From Heliocidaris tuberculata (taxonomy: Eukaryota; Echinodermata; Echinoidea; Camarodonta; Echinometridae): a stretch of 64,000 bases of DNA. The DNA lies in contig CM046832.1 in NCBI GenBank assembly GCA_025618425.1, forward strand, positions 27,122,974-27,186,973. The letters run 5' to 3'. Shown here piece after piece: positions 51,001-58,720 of the stretch; positions within the stretch are counted from its first letter, which is position 1, and each line of letters begins with the position of its first letter. Below the pieces are notes generated by a model, which worked only from the letters and a program-made list of their open reading frames with translations, had not been told where the DNA came from and made no database searches. Position numbers and translations under genes: made by a program.

Positions 51001-54000
51001 ATGCAAAGAAATTTGGGACCGTGACAATATTCTCGTTACGGTCTTTACCTTGTTATAGCCGACCTCTTTATATCGAGTTTGCCGTCTATGCAAAGTAGAT
51101 ATTAGCACGATTAAATTTAGCATGCTGCGTCGGAAAAGCCCAGCCTTGCAGTGTCTTGGCCCTGGCCTTGGCTTGCACTCCTTTTATCTAAAGCACTAGA
51201 CCGAAAATTCTGTCCTTCGTTCATTAGCCTCTTATTTTGGTAGGGTTGGTTCTTCACTTAGAGACAGAAGCGGGCCTATCGATCTGCTGTGCAAACCGAC
51301 TACACACCTACTGTACACACTATAACAGTTTGAATAGCTGCAAGATTTTCAAATGGAGAATACCTTGGACCCTAAATTACCTGAAAAAGGAGCATTAAAC
51401 GGATAATACAGTCAAATTGGTAAGTTGAACAGATTCTTGAAGGAGTAGAGACTAGGCCTAATCAATTTATTCTAGGATAGGCCTGATTAAAACGGTTCCC
51501 CGACCGGCCCCCGTCTGTCATGCTGAAACCTGGGTTTGCATTTTTGATTTAAATTCAGGTATTTCCAAACTAATTTTTTAGTTGTTTTAAAACTTACTTT
51601 GATGCGATCAACGTCAGTTATACTTGACAGTCGTCTTTGTATATTACGGTCTTGGGTTGTATTTGCGCGCACCGGATATGCAAACTTGACATCCTATTTT
51701 ACTTTCGCATGTTTAGAACGATCAAAATGCACATCCATGGTCTCCTAAATGGTTTATTTATTCCTTCCTCATATGTAGGCCTATTTTGCGTAGGGCATAT
51801 TTTATTCTTGCAGATTTTTAGAGAGTGAATGCACTTACACACTTGCTATAGGAGGCAATGGCTCACAGTATGAAGGTACAGAGTACGAGGTTATCTCCAT
51901 TAACCTTGCATAAGTGTGAGTGTGTAATGCTAATAGCACAGCGAAAGCTGCACATGAACGGTACCGGGGAAGTAAATCCACACATCGTTGCCACCATAAT
52001 TTTTTTTTTTCATCTGATTCTGATTGTTGAAGTGATCGGATGGGAACTGGAAAGAGGAAGTTAATTTAGCAAGCGCCGCCCTGAGGCTGAGCTAAGCCTT
52101 AGCATGCTGAGGCCTGAGTGAGGCACTCATAGCGACTTTACTATACTTCGTTTGTAGACTCTAGGCAGTCATACACCTCAACACTTTCAAAACACCACTG
52201 CATAAAAGTCACCAACATTCACTCAAAATCGGCATTCAATTTACAAAAACCGACACCAACATATCCATGAAATACAATAAATTCAACTCCGATGTTGGAA
52301 AAGATAACTCCAAAAATAAAATCTGTAATTTACTGTCACTTCTGGCGAAACGGGGTATCGCAAGTCATTGCGTACATTTCCTGATCGCCGCGAGCGCTGA
52401 CATCTCCCTCCCCCCCAATTCGGTTGTTAAAAATTTCGGTCCCTATCGCGCACAGGTAAAAGTCCCGATTTTCTGTATGCGCGATCGTAGAGATCGATGT
52501 GTGCGTGCGATACCGAGTTCCTTTGTGGACAAAATTTTATTGGCCAGGTTTAGTCTAAAACACTGGCAGCATGAAAACAACACGCAATCACGAAAAAAAT
52601 TGGCTGGGATTTCTTCGGTTTTGGACATGATTTTAACTTTGGATTTTGCTGGAAATATCAGAAGTTTTTCCTTACGGCCATTTAAGGTAGGAGTGAGATT
52701 TTAAAGAGCTGAATTTGAAAGTATTTAAAATGTTTATCTTATTTTTCCCCCATACCTTAAGTACATGCGATAGAAAATGACTAGTATTTTTGCATTCGTC
52801 CCGCGTAGTTCAGTGGTCAATATGACCACTATAGTGGGGGGACTAGTATTACCATACTTACTTAAGGTTACTTAAGGTTGAGTTCTGGACGCAGGTAGTG
52901 AAGCCTGTATGTCCAGATCCTGGTTGCCTGATAGGACTCCGGCGGTATCGGCACGGCTGGGGGGAGCTGCTCTGTATTTGAATTTAAATTCAGTATTGTG
53001 CCAGAACCTATCTAGTTTATTTTCAAAATGTACGACACTATCAGCCTCCACAACACAGTTTGGGAGGCTGCTCTACATATTCACCACTCTCATGGAAAAA
53101 AAATTACTTCCTATACTCTTTATAAGCCTCTTCTTTTGCTTAACTTAAAGTTAAAGGGTGTCTGAAGGTTGGCCAAATCTGTCAGCTGTTTTTATGCTGA
53201 ATCAGCACAAAAAATGGCACGCAGCTTTTCAACGTATAGGTTATTTCAAACTAACTAAAAAATATGATCCCATTGGCAGTTTGAAATAAATTTGGTATCA
53301 TATGATAGGAAATTATATTTCCTATATTTTGGTGTTAGGCCAAGTAAAATAATATATATGTTTCTCGTCCGGGTTTTTGAAAAAAATGAAAAAAAGGGGC
53401 TTTTTAAATTTTTTTTTTATTTTTCAAGATGGCCGCCATCTGAGATTTTTGTCAATCCCATATATATGTTTTCCCAATCACACGAAACATCAAAATAATG
53501 CAGACACTGTATGTCACACAAGACCTGAACATATTTACAATGTTTTTAATAGTGTTAGCACCATATCAAATTCAGTTTAGTCCAAAATGAAAAGATGTTT
53601 GGTACTACAAAAAGTCTTGCACTCATCAGAGTAAAACTCCAGAATGAACAAAAAACCGAAATTGAACAATATAAACTAAATGCGCTTGTGTACAATGCAA
53701 TGTACGTCCACATATTCCTGATAAAGGCAACAATTCCTATGCACATTTGAATACAAAATTGCTTTGGAAGTTTTAAATTCAGTCAATTATCCAATACTAC
53801 TCTAGCATCATGTAAAAGTGTAATTGTAATTTGTGACATGTTTGGTTTTCCTGTTTAAAAAGACAGATTTTAATATTTGAATATTGTTAAAAATATTTTA
53901 AATATTTAAATTGACTTGGGGTCTTGGCTCGGCAAGTGTACGTTCACAACATGCAACTCGCTAACCGGTAGCTCGTAGGCTTACCTTCGTCGTCTGGTAC

Positions 54001-56770
54001 TCTGCACTGATGGGCTTCCCTATCCCTTCGAACGCTCCAGTGGCACTGGCAAAGTCCGAAAATACATCGGTCATTTTTTTCCTTCCATCGATAGACTGCG
54101 CAAACCAGGGCTTCACCACAGTGGTTGTGGGCCCGGGCGTCCTTATCGTGCAGCAAGCAAAAACCTTGCCCATGGTCAGATGGTCAGAAGTACCATTCAG
54201 CTGATCTTATTGTCCAGTTCCCTGACCCTGTGCGGCCGGCCGTGACAGAAAATTGACATCGCCAGCTAGCTGTAGCTAAGCAACCTCGCGATCGCGATCG
54301 CATGAACATAATACATGTACATGTATACACGACTGCTGCAGGCACTGTGCGCGGTGTACGTGTATAGCTATACTGTACGATAGCTAGCTCGTATGTACGC
54401 GTGCTGAGCGAGTAGAATGAATGTTTCCCGACGGATTTTCGGGATTTTTCAATGTTTTTAAAATATTTTTTTCCTCTTTTTTTTTAAATAAAAAATAAAA
54501 AATAAATTGAGGCGGCCTCAAAAATTGAAGCGGGCGGGGACGAGAAACATATATATTATTTTACTTCGCCTTAAGGACAAGTTACATGCTTAATCTCTTC
54601 ATTAAGAAAAAGTGAAAAGGAATATGTTTAAAGTGACATCTCGGCAAGTTCTTGAGCTATAAACTTGTCCATCAGAACTTAAGTAATTTGGAATGTTCCA
54701 AATTTGATTCTGTAGGAATTTTTGAGAAACTAATATGAGATCATGTTGCTATATCAATTTGAAAATACCCTCCCCCTACTGCTCCACAGGGCCCTATGCA
54801 AAATTACACACAAACTGCTCACACTCTGTGTGTGCGCACTAGTGTTTCAGCAGCATGTTTTGTGCCATTCATTTGTACATGTCTATGGGAATCTTTAAGC
54901 TGAAAATTTCCAATAATTCATTCAAGCATTACTGAATAATAAATGCATGGATTGACATGAAATTTGGTAAATGTATTTTTTACAGTATTTTCAACGAGAT
55001 CTGAAAATCTAAAATCATTTGAATGTGTAGTTTCTGAGATAGAAAAATCCTCCAGACACCCTATCAACTTAAAGCTATATTACCCCACACCACGTAAACT
55101 ATAGTGGTCATATTGACCACTACGCGGGACGAATGCAAAAATACTAGTCATTTTCTATCACATGTACTTAAGGTATGGGGGGAAAAGTAAGATAAATGTT
55201 TAAAATACTTCCTTTCAAATTCAGCGCTTTAAAATCTCTTTCCTACCTTAAATGGCCGTTAGGAAGAACTTCTGATATTTCCAGCAAACTCCAAAGTCAA
55301 AATCATGTCCAAAACCTAAGAAATCCCCGCCAATTTTTTTCGCGATCGCATGTTGTTTTCCTGCTGCCGATGTTTTTAGACTAAATCGGCCAATAAAATT
55401 TTGTCCGCAACAAAACTCGGTATCGCGTGCACATCGATCTCTACGATCGCACAGACGGAAAATCGGGACTTACGTGTGCGCGATAGGAACCGAACTTTTA
55501 ACGACCGAATTTTTTAGCGGAAGATGTCAGCGCTCGCGGCGATCAGGAAATGTACACCATGACTTGCGATACCCCGTTTCGCAAGAAGTGACAGTAAATT
55601 ACGGATTTCATTTTTGGAATTATCTTTTCCAACATCGGTGAGTTGAATTTATTGTATACCATGAATATGTTGGTGTCGTTTTTTGTAAATTAAATACCGA
55701 TTATGAGTGAATGTTGGTGACTTTTGTGCAGTGGTGTTTTGAAAGTGTCGAGGTGGATGACTGCCTAGAGTCTACACACGAAGTATAGTAAAGTCGCTAT
55801 GAGTGTATTACCCCTCATCCTGGAAATATTGAGCTCAAGAAGAGGTGTTACACTTGGAGCATATATCTTTATCATTTTGAAGGTCTCAATCATATCGCCT
55901 TGAGCTCATCTCATGATCTATAAACCAGGGTAGGCAGTTTCAGTTTACTTTACGTAGTCTTTCTTCGTAGCTTGGTGTGGAGCACAAGGTTATATTAATT
56001 ATTATAACCTTGTTCATTGGATAAGTGGTGTGGAGTGGGATGCGGGCTAACTCGGCACTAGGGCGAACTCGGCCTTGGCGGAAAAAGTGAGCCCAGAGAG
56101 TTAAAGTGATCGCAAACACTTGTGTTGAATTTCGCATTTGATTACATATTTCAAAACACTTAAATTCAAATTATTTGATATCAATGTGTAAAATGATTAG
56201 CAAAGAAGTAATGTTGACAATTTCAAGAAGTAAAATTATGCAAAACATGAAATTTAAGGCTAAAAAAGGGTACGGTGCGTAGCGTGGACTTCAACTCTTG
56301 AAACACAGTCACCGCGCAGTGCCGAGTTCGCCCTAGTGCCGAGTTAGCCCGACCCCGTGGAGTGAGGGTGGTTTGGAATGAAGATTCACCGTACGTGGAA
56401 ATGGATGAATCTTTATCTTGCACACTGAATTACCTCTCCGTTGGGGAGATTGTTTCCCGTGTATGGCTTTATGTTCAAATGTCACAGACTACTTCATAAA
56501 GCCCGTTTGGCTACTCACCATGCCCGCGGCCACCATGCCACGATCACCTATCATGGTTGCCCGCCCCAACCCAGCAGACCCCTACGAATGGCCGATGGCG
56601 ATGGCGGTGCAGGTGGCAATGCCAACAATGGGATGGGAATAGATCTACCGTAGATGACTTTGCGATTAGATGACCCAAGCTAGCTTACCTCTTATGTACA
56701 CCATAAATACACTCTTCTGTTGTCTGGCCTGAGCAATGGCACTTGAAATTTGTCCTTCAAACCACTTCAT
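32052..56770 (-). CDS. UBXN4: UBX domain-containing protein 4 (erasin), complete 12-exon coding region
   Basis: I rebuilt twelve exons by hand (56689-56770, 45792-45897, 44320-44348, 43856-43977, 43163-43303, 42403-42528, 40428-40571, 39628-39776, 37859-37961, 35834-35965, 34854-35113, 32052-32199). All have AG acceptors and GT donors, all phases match, and they total 1542 nt, or 513 residues plus TAG. Human UBXN4 is about 508 residues. Layout: thioredoxin-like N-terminus (1 to about 113), Pro/Gln/Ser linker (114-176), Glu/Arg/Lys-rich coiled coil (about 177-300), UBX domain (about 302-380), hydrophobic hairpin (about 401-421), Ser/Pro-rich tail ending ENNTWNGNSTQQM, which matches the vertebrate C-terminus. 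In vertebrates the family is an ER-membrane hairpin protein that recruits the AAA ATPase p97/VCP to promote ER-associated degradation, with both ends cytosolic. That role is inferred here. The p97-contacting FPR loop reads YPR. An AATAAA at 32041-32046 lies only 5 nt past the stop, so the true 3' end is unknown. Confidence 0.96.
32640..32990. repeat. Degenerate dispersed/tandem repeat with ACCAAATTTTGTCAG words
   Basis: Two divergent units each contain a G/C-rich part and ACCAAACTTTGTCAGTAGGAAG or ACCAAATTTTGTCAGAAGGAAG. A related word occurs at about 37460 (GACTTTGTCGGAAGTAGGAA). It lies 3' of UBXN4. Confidence 0.5.
33452..34600. mobile_element. TIR-bounded element with seven ~157-bp tandem units
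   Basis: Inverted ends TGTCTCGCCCAC / GTGGGCGAGACA. The word CCCAAGTTTGG recurs at 33503, 33661, 33818, 33968, 34125, 34283 (variant) and 34440 (variant), giving spacings of 150-158 bp. Alternate units differ (GTTGCCATTGCAGCAAC versus GTTGAAAAGTGAGT), so the real unit is a dimer of about 310 bp. A (GGAC/GGACGA)n run lies just before the right end. It is inside the UBXN4 last intron. Confidence 0.8.
34854..35113 (-). CDS. UBXN4: UBXN4 coding exon 11 (residues 379-465), membrane hairpin and Ser/Pro tail
   Basis: The acceptor is TTTTGTAG/GGG. It carries the hydrophobic stretch VISWLLAPFLFIYNIIYNVI (about residues 401-420), which corresponds to the ER-membrane hairpin of vertebrate UBXN4. A poly-Ser run of repeated TCA codons and a Pro/Ser-rich segment follow. 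The donor is AAAAG/GTAACC. Confidence 0.92.
35834..35965 (-). CDS. UBXN4: UBXN4 coding exon 10 (residues 335-378), second half of UBX domain
   Basis: It encodes NVGEALPEFTLSVTYPRRNF, then GPNDMETSFLDLGLAPRAAV and VVLP. It carries the S3/S4 loop that in the UBX family is Phe-Pro-Arg and contacts p97; here it is Tyr-Pro-Arg. The donor is CCT/GTGAGT. Confidence 0.95.
36453..36966. mobile_element. Imperfect inverted-repeat element with ACAATTA words
   Basis: The ends GGATGACTACTCCCC and the inverse of GTTAGTAGTAGTCC pair imperfectly. Several GGACAATTACCC-type words occur in both orientations inside. It is in UBXN4 intron 9. Confidence 0.45.
37859..37961 (-). CDS. UBXN4: UBXN4 coding exon 9 (residues 300-334), first half of UBX domain
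   Basis: It encodes ETARIQFRLPDGSTMTNQFD and then SKAPLQEAQDYVKQ. This is the first beta hairpin and helix of the UBX (ubiquitin-like) fold; vertebrate UBXN4 has ARIQFRLPDGSSFTNQF here. The donor is CAG/GTATTC. Confidence 0.95.
38122..39146. mobile_element. TIR-bounded element with five ~147-bp tandem units
   Basis: Inverted ends TGTCCCCGCCG / CGGCGGGGACA. The word ATTCTGTGTAGAAGTTTGG recurs at 38341, 38488, 38635, 38772 and 38919 (period 147, once 137 from a 10-bp deletion) with near-identical units. The right end carries (GGAC)n at about 39030-39063 and (CA)n, then a CpG-rich terminus. It is in UBXN4 intron 8. Confidence 0.85.
39628..39776 (-). CDS. UBXN4: UBXN4 coding exon 8 (residues 251-300), coiled coil
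   Basis: It encodes VLQQLARDKAEKEARFRSER and continues through Glu/Lys/Ala-rich helix to KQEAAKL. It aligns with vertebrate IALDRAERAARF. The donor is CT/GTAAGT, splitting a Leu codon. Confidence 0.92.
40428..40571 (-). CDS. UBXN4: UBXN4 coding exon 7 (residues 203-250), coiled coil
   Basis: It encodes AERQKELERRKVGQEILKAD onward to LDDKLAREK, aligning with the vertebrate KEIERRKTGKEML segment. The donor is AAG/GTAAGA. Phase 0 on both sides. Confidence 0.92.
40823..41260. repeat. Degenerate tandem repeat, three units of ~125-155 bp
   Basis: Units start near 40823, 40976 and 41101 with TCCCTAxGxTGATxCA…ACCAAGTTTGAAGTTCAT. Each ends with a TGACCT or TTTGACC word, including a perfect TGACCTTTGACCT at 41223-41235. 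Confidence 0.6.
42063..42349. mobile_element. 287-bp palindromic MITE
   Basis: Inverted ends CAGGGGGGCATTTCATCAAG / CTTTATAAAACAGGGCCCTG. The inner arms share GTAGCTTATAACAGTTATTG and its inverse around a central GAAACAGGGCCCAGG. It is in UBXN4 intron 6. Confidence 0.65.
42403..42528 (-). CDS. UBXN4: UBXN4 coding exon 6 (residues 161-202), start of coiled coil
   Basis: The acceptor is ATACACAG/GCA and the donor GAG/GTAAGG. It begins with an Ala/Ser run and moves into the charged helix QERAARMRQKMEEVHRKKEQ. Phase 0 on both sides. Confidence 0.9.
43163..43303 (-). CDS. UBXN4: UBXN4 coding exon 5 (residues 114-160), Pro/Gln-rich linker
   Basis: 47 codons in phase 0, rich in P, Q, S, T and A, beginning TVKQAQSASPPPQQP and ending PSSTPE. 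The donor is GAG/GTTTGT, slightly weak. This is a low-complexity cytosolic linker at the place where the vertebrate protein also has a poorly conserved Ser/Thr-rich linker. Confidence 0.85.
43856..43977 (-). CDS. UBXN4: UBXN4 coding exon 4 (residues 73-113)
   Basis: The acceptor is GCAATAAG/ATCC and the donor CTTGAG/GTAAGA. It reads PVICVPCVYLVSGETGVLIE followed by SIAGFVTSSDLVQKIKKVLE. This is the C-terminal half of the thioredoxin-like domain, including the conserved Pro of the CVP motif and the SIAG turn. Confidence 0.94.
44320..44348 (-). CDS. UBXN4: UBXN4 coding exon 3, 29-nt microexon (residues 63-73)
   Basis: It is TTTGCAG/T…T/GTATCC. It completes a Ser codon, reads DECKQFSVY and starts a Tyr codon completed by exon 4. 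The joined peptide SDECKQFSVYYPVICVP aligns with vertebrate SEACLQFSQIYPVVCVP. Without this exon the flanking exons are out of frame and about ten conserved residues are missing. Confidence 0.9.
44797..45051. mobile_element. 255-bp PIF/Harbinger-like MITE
   Basis: Inverted ends TGACAGGGTCAGGATCCAGC / GCTGGATCCTGACCCTGTCA, flanked by TTA at 44794-44796 and 45052-45054. A 3-bp TWA duplication is the hallmark of the PIF/Harbinger superfamily. A CGCGCGACCGGCGCGCG palindrome is in the middle. It is in UBXN4 intron 2. Confidence 0.8.
45792..45897 (-). CDS. UBXN4: UBXN4 coding exon 2 (residues 28-62)
   Basis: The acceptor is TTTTTTGTAACAG/GA. It encodes GSNEDSQKMDATWEEDVVSK and on to FQAD, aligning with the vertebrate stretch around SWEDDKV in the thioredoxin-like region. 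The donor is ACAG/GTAGGC. It is separated from exon 1 by a 10.8-kb repeat-filled intron. Confidence 0.93.
45983..46100. mobile_element. One-ended remnant of a TTAA-type MITE
   Basis: It starts after TTAA (45979-45982) with AGGGCACTCC and carries the AAAATCGGACAAAC phrase at 46061. No matching inverted right end was found before the next element at 46193. Confidence 0.45.
46193..46768. mobile_element. 576-bp TTAA-flanked palindromic MITE
   Basis: TTAA at 46189-46192 and 46769-46772. Ends AGGAGAATGAAACCTGGG / CCCAGGGTTTCATTCCCCT. The arms are long and nearly complementary, meeting near 46480. The TTAA duplication fits the piggyBac or Kolobok superfamilies. Confidence 0.8.
47775..48182. mobile_element. 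piggyBac-like MITE (copy 1) with TTAA duplication
   Basis: TTAA at 47771-47774 and 48183-48186. Termini CCCTTTCAAGACAATTG / GTCCTGAAAGGG. Nearly the same 400-bp sequence recurs inverted at 63079-63476. CCC termini next to TTAA are typical of piggyBac. Confidence 0.85.
48415..50102. mobile_element. 1.69-kb DNA transposon with ~150-bp TIRs and 8-bp target duplication
   Basis: Ends GGCTTGTACTAAACAGTCGG / CCGACTGTTTAGTACAAGCC. The duplication CTTTGACC is at 48407-48414 and 50103-50110. The TIRs include a CpG-rich block (CGCGGCGTGGCGCGGCG) and ATTTTTTAGGAATTTTTTG words. A possible ATG exon with a splice donor is at 49659-49690. The superfamily is not determined; hAT and P are the main 8-bp-duplication groups. 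Confidence 0.8.
49659..49690 (+). CDS. Possible short first exon inside an 8-bp-TSD transposon
   Basis: ATG followed by TSSSGEDGD and then AG/GTAAGC. The start and donor are good but only ten codons are present. If real, it is the 5' exon of the element's own gene, the rest having been lost by internal deletion. Low confidence. Confidence 0.2.
51090..52127. other. UBXN4 intron 1, nothing specific recognised
   Basis: Unique-looking DNA between two transposon clusters. Confidence 0.4.
52130..52850. mobile_element. ~720-bp repeat, left copy of an inverted pair
   Basis: It begins CACTCATAGCGACTTTACTA and ends near GGTCAATATGACCACTATAG. An inverted copy occupies about 55088-55798 with roughly 85-90% similarity by eye. 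The open stretch at 52267-52704 lies entirely inside and is not conserved in the other copy. Confidence 0.7.
52872..53143 (-). pseudogene. LINE reverse-transcriptase C-terminal tail (3' part)
   Basis: It reads KKRLIKSIGSNFFSMRVVNM, stop, SSLPNCVVEADSVVHFENKL, DRFWHNTEFKFKYRAAPPSR and on to a TAA. The (W)SSLPN.VV.A..V..F.N.LD.FW pattern is the C-terminal tail of CR1/RTE-like non-LTR retrotransposon reverse transcriptases. The expected Trp codon is TAG, and the upstream part is displaced to 55.8 kb, so the copy is dead. Confidence 0.7.
53985..54173 (-). CDS. Orphan coding first exon inside UBXN4 intron 1
   Basis: 63 codons from ATG to a strong donor (ACGAAG/GTAAGC). The start MGKVFACC would suit N-terminal lipid modification; later stretches are TVVKPWFAQSIDG and MTDVFSDFASATGAFEGIGK. 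The codon series is free of repeats and CpG-containing, and CpG-rich DNA lies just upstream. It ends in phase 0. Splicing to UBXN4 exon 2 would put a TGA in frame within 18 codons, so it is not an alternative UBXN4 start. I do not recognise the protein, and no downstream exon was found. It sits between inverted repeats, so it may be a captured gene fragment or a transposon's own exon. Confidence 0.45.
54195..54420 (-). promoter_or_regulatory. CpG-rich promoter-like DNA upstream of the orphan exon
   Basis: It contains CGCGATCGCGATCGC, GCGGCCGGCCG and other CpG clusters in an otherwise AT-rich, CpG-poor intron, directly 5' of the ATG at 54173 (minus strand). No TATA box is evident. Promoter activity is inferred. 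Confidence 0.35.
55088..55800. mobile_element. ~710-bp repeat, right copy of an inverted pair
   Basis: It is the inverse of 52130-52850, ending TAGTAAAGTCGCTATGAGTG. Shared blocks include CGCGAGCGCTGACATC and ACTAGTCATTTTCTATC. Confidence 0.7.
55803..55985 (-). pseudogene. LINE reverse-transcriptase C-terminal fragment (5' part)
   Basis: With frameshifts it reads SYEERLRKV, KLPTLV, SSRRYDMIETFKMIK and IYAPSVTPLLELN. The YEERL…R…MIE.FK pattern directly precedes the SSLPN tail in CR1/RTE-type LINEs, so this and 52872-53143 are two halves of one old copy in the same orientation. Confidence 0.6.
56043..56351. mobile_element. 309-bp MITE with 31-bp near-perfect TIRs
   Basis: Ends CGGGCTAACTCGGCACTAGG / CCTAGTGCCGAGTTAGCCCG, each extended by GCGAACTCGGC. 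The target duplication is unclear. It is in UBXN4 intron 1, just upstream of the exon 1 donor. Confidence 0.7.
56689..56770 (-). CDS. UBXN4: UBXN4 coding exon 1 (residues 1-27 plus first base of Gly28)
   Basis: It reads MKWFEGQISSAIAQARQQKS then VFMVYIR, which aligns with the start of vertebrate UBXN4 (MLWFQGAIPAAIATAKRSG). The donor is GAG/GTAAGC at 56688. The ATG is the first one in frame with this homology. The bases just upstream of the ATG resemble a splice acceptor (…AAAAACCAG), so a non-coding 5' exon farther right is possible; this is inference. Confidence 0.93.
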
Positions 56771-56999
56771 GATGGTTCCCGGCTCTGGTTTTTTAATAAA
56801 ATGATTAAATTGTAAACTTAAATTTGTCTGAGAAAAGAAAGTCAGTCGTGATTGGAAACGTCTTCGAATTTGTTACAATACGTACAGTACATGTATATGT
56901 AATACACGTACGTACGTATAAGAAATTATAGACTTGGAACAAGCTGTTTTCATGTATATTTTTCATAACAAAATTTAATAGGGGAAATGATAAGAAAAT

Positions 57000-58390
57000 G
57001 GCAAGATATTGTAACAAAATAAATAGATATAATTTGCTTTGCACTTCACAAGTGCATGAAACTAATTACAGTGGATAGAATGTATTGTTCTGGACACACT
57101 ATTTAATTTGTCCCTGGACAAAAAGTTTTTGTAGATACATGTACATGTATATACTATGAGGTACATTTGACAAAATTCAATTTCTACAATTGGTGGTTGA
57201 AAGCTAGCTATATTACCTCCATAGTCCATTCTAAGCAGAAAAAGAGCAAAACAAAACAAAACATAACACAACAAAATAAAAAAAAAAACACCAAAAACAA
57301 ACAAGCCAAAGTAAAGCAGAAAAAAACAAAACAATTAAGACTAAACAAAAAACAAAAGCTCCTAAAAATATGTTTTTCAAATTGAAATGGACTCTGCTGA
57401 ACTAAAGCTCCTGATGTGTGATGTTTTCTTTCTATAGTCGACTCCTAATTTTGGCCTGAATGACATGTGACATACTACTCACAGAAAATGAGAAGAGAAA
57501 AAATGTAAACGTACATCAACAGTATTTTTTTTGCCTAATTACATACAGTAAATTATACTGAAGAAGTGCAACTGAGAAAATATTGTGTGGACAAGCCGCC
57601 TACTAAATTGCTTTCATTTATCTTTAATCTAGTTCTTTTTATGTTGACTGTTGTTGCTGATGTTGTAGCAGCTAGTTATTCAGGACTGTATGGGACTCAC
57701 TCGGCCACGGGTGATATAGGCTGAAGTGTGATACTACAGGCCTCTTTACAAATTGAGAGATGGTTGTTCTTTGTAATTCCTGATAAGTTTTTCACTTGGC
57801 ATATGATAGTGTCAGATTTGTTTATGTAAATGAGTGAGCATACAATTTTTAGGATTACATTGCTGATTGTCATTGATGGTGATTATATATACATTTAATT
57901 GTAACTTCTAATTGGAACCAGAGGTCTATAGAGGTCTATATAGGCCTATGTACTAGGGCCTAGTATATAGTCCGTATCGAGTCAATTTTTTTTCAGTGTT
58001 TCAGTTTATTGTTTCACTTTTACAGTGCTTTTACAGTATAAATGGTACAAATAATATAATTGGTACAAACAATATAATTGGTACAAACAAGATAAATGGT
58101 ACAAACAAACATGAAATATATTGTCAAATATATAAGAAAATATAAGAAAATAAAAGAAGGTGAGTACCTCATATCTATACTTTTGCATGCAGTATTAATT
58201 GAAAAGACTGGGCTAGTGATATTCTCCTTGACCAAAACCACAACAAAATTTGTATTTTTCTGTGATGGAAAATGTATAGAGTCTATAGGCCTTTTAAATC
58301 AGCCTACTTGGGGCTTGGGCTAATGATAATCAATAGCTGAATGCAGTTTATTCATAAAAATCAAAATGACGCCTGTAATAGAGGTTAGCT
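57000..58390. other. Upstream of UBXN4: no gene; short tandem repeat
   Basis: AT-rich. Four copies of an 18-bp unit (AATTGGTACAAACAATAT) at about 58038-58110. An A-rich tract at 57240-57370 gives artefactual open frames. Confidence 0.5.
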
Positions 58391-58394
58391 TTAG

Positions 58395-58720
58395 TATGCG
58401 TGCGCGTGTATGCCGCACGAATAGAATCCGATCCGGATCAGATCCGGATAGCGCTAATACTAATAGAGCTAGCCTAGCCTGGCGCCCCTGCCCTGGCGCT
58501 AGTCGGTGGAGCTATGGAGCTAGCTAGCTGGCGCGCACCGGTACGGTGTGACGGCAGATACGGTTCTGCGGCAGATTCGGTACCGTATTTACTACTGAAT
58601 CCGCCGACGGCTATCGTTCGGCAGATCGTTCTAGAACTGAATGTAAACCGCGGGCGGATTCTGCGACTGAAACCGAATCTGCATGCCGGAAACCAAATCT
58701 TCCGCTAGCTACACCGGCCA
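58395..58720. promoter_or_regulatory. CpG-rich stretch upstream of UBXN4
   Basis: It is dense in CpG (TGCGTGCGCGTG, GATCCGGATCAGATCCGGAT, CTGGCGCGCACCGGT). It lies about 1.6-1.9 kb upstream of the UBXN4 ATG, so it could be a distal promoter for a non-coding 5' exon. However, it also contains imperfect inverted copies of a GCAGATTCGGT motif, so a small repeat element is an equal possibility. Confidence 0.25.

Larger units (their letters stand above)
47638..51086. mobile_element. pogo/Tigger-like Tc1-mariner element, host of nested insertions
   Basis: Ends CAGGGGAAACTCGATATAAC and the inverse GACGGCAAACTCGATATAAA, flanked by TA. Sub-terminal GTTATAGCCGACCTC words are repeated. Subtracting the nested elements at 47775 and 48415 leaves about 1.34 kb without a recognisable transposase, so it is an internally deleted copy. 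It is in UBXN4 intron 1. Confidence 0.7.
53155..55062. mobile_element. Putative 1.9-kb inverted-end element holding the orphan exon
   Basis: Ends AGGGTGTCTGAAGG / CCTCCAGACACCCT, with TTAA directly at the left and 6 bp beyond the right end. A second inner inverted pair, AGTAAAATAATATATATGTT (about 53343) and its inverse (about 54558), encloses the exon at 53985. The whole unit splits a LINE tail. Boundaries are tentative. Confidence 0.4.

Noticed and set aside
52267..52704. 145-residue plus-strand open frame
   Set aside because: Lies wholly inside a repeat whose inverted copy at 55.1-55.8 kb does not keep the frame.
53985..54173. Alternative first exon of UBXN4
   Set aside because: Ends in phase 0 while UBXN4 exon 2 needs one base carried over; joining gives an early stop.
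56418..56653. Plus-strand open frames overlapping UBXN4 exon 1 flank
   Set aside because: GC-rich intron sequence adjacent to exon 1; no splice structure or homology on the plus strand.
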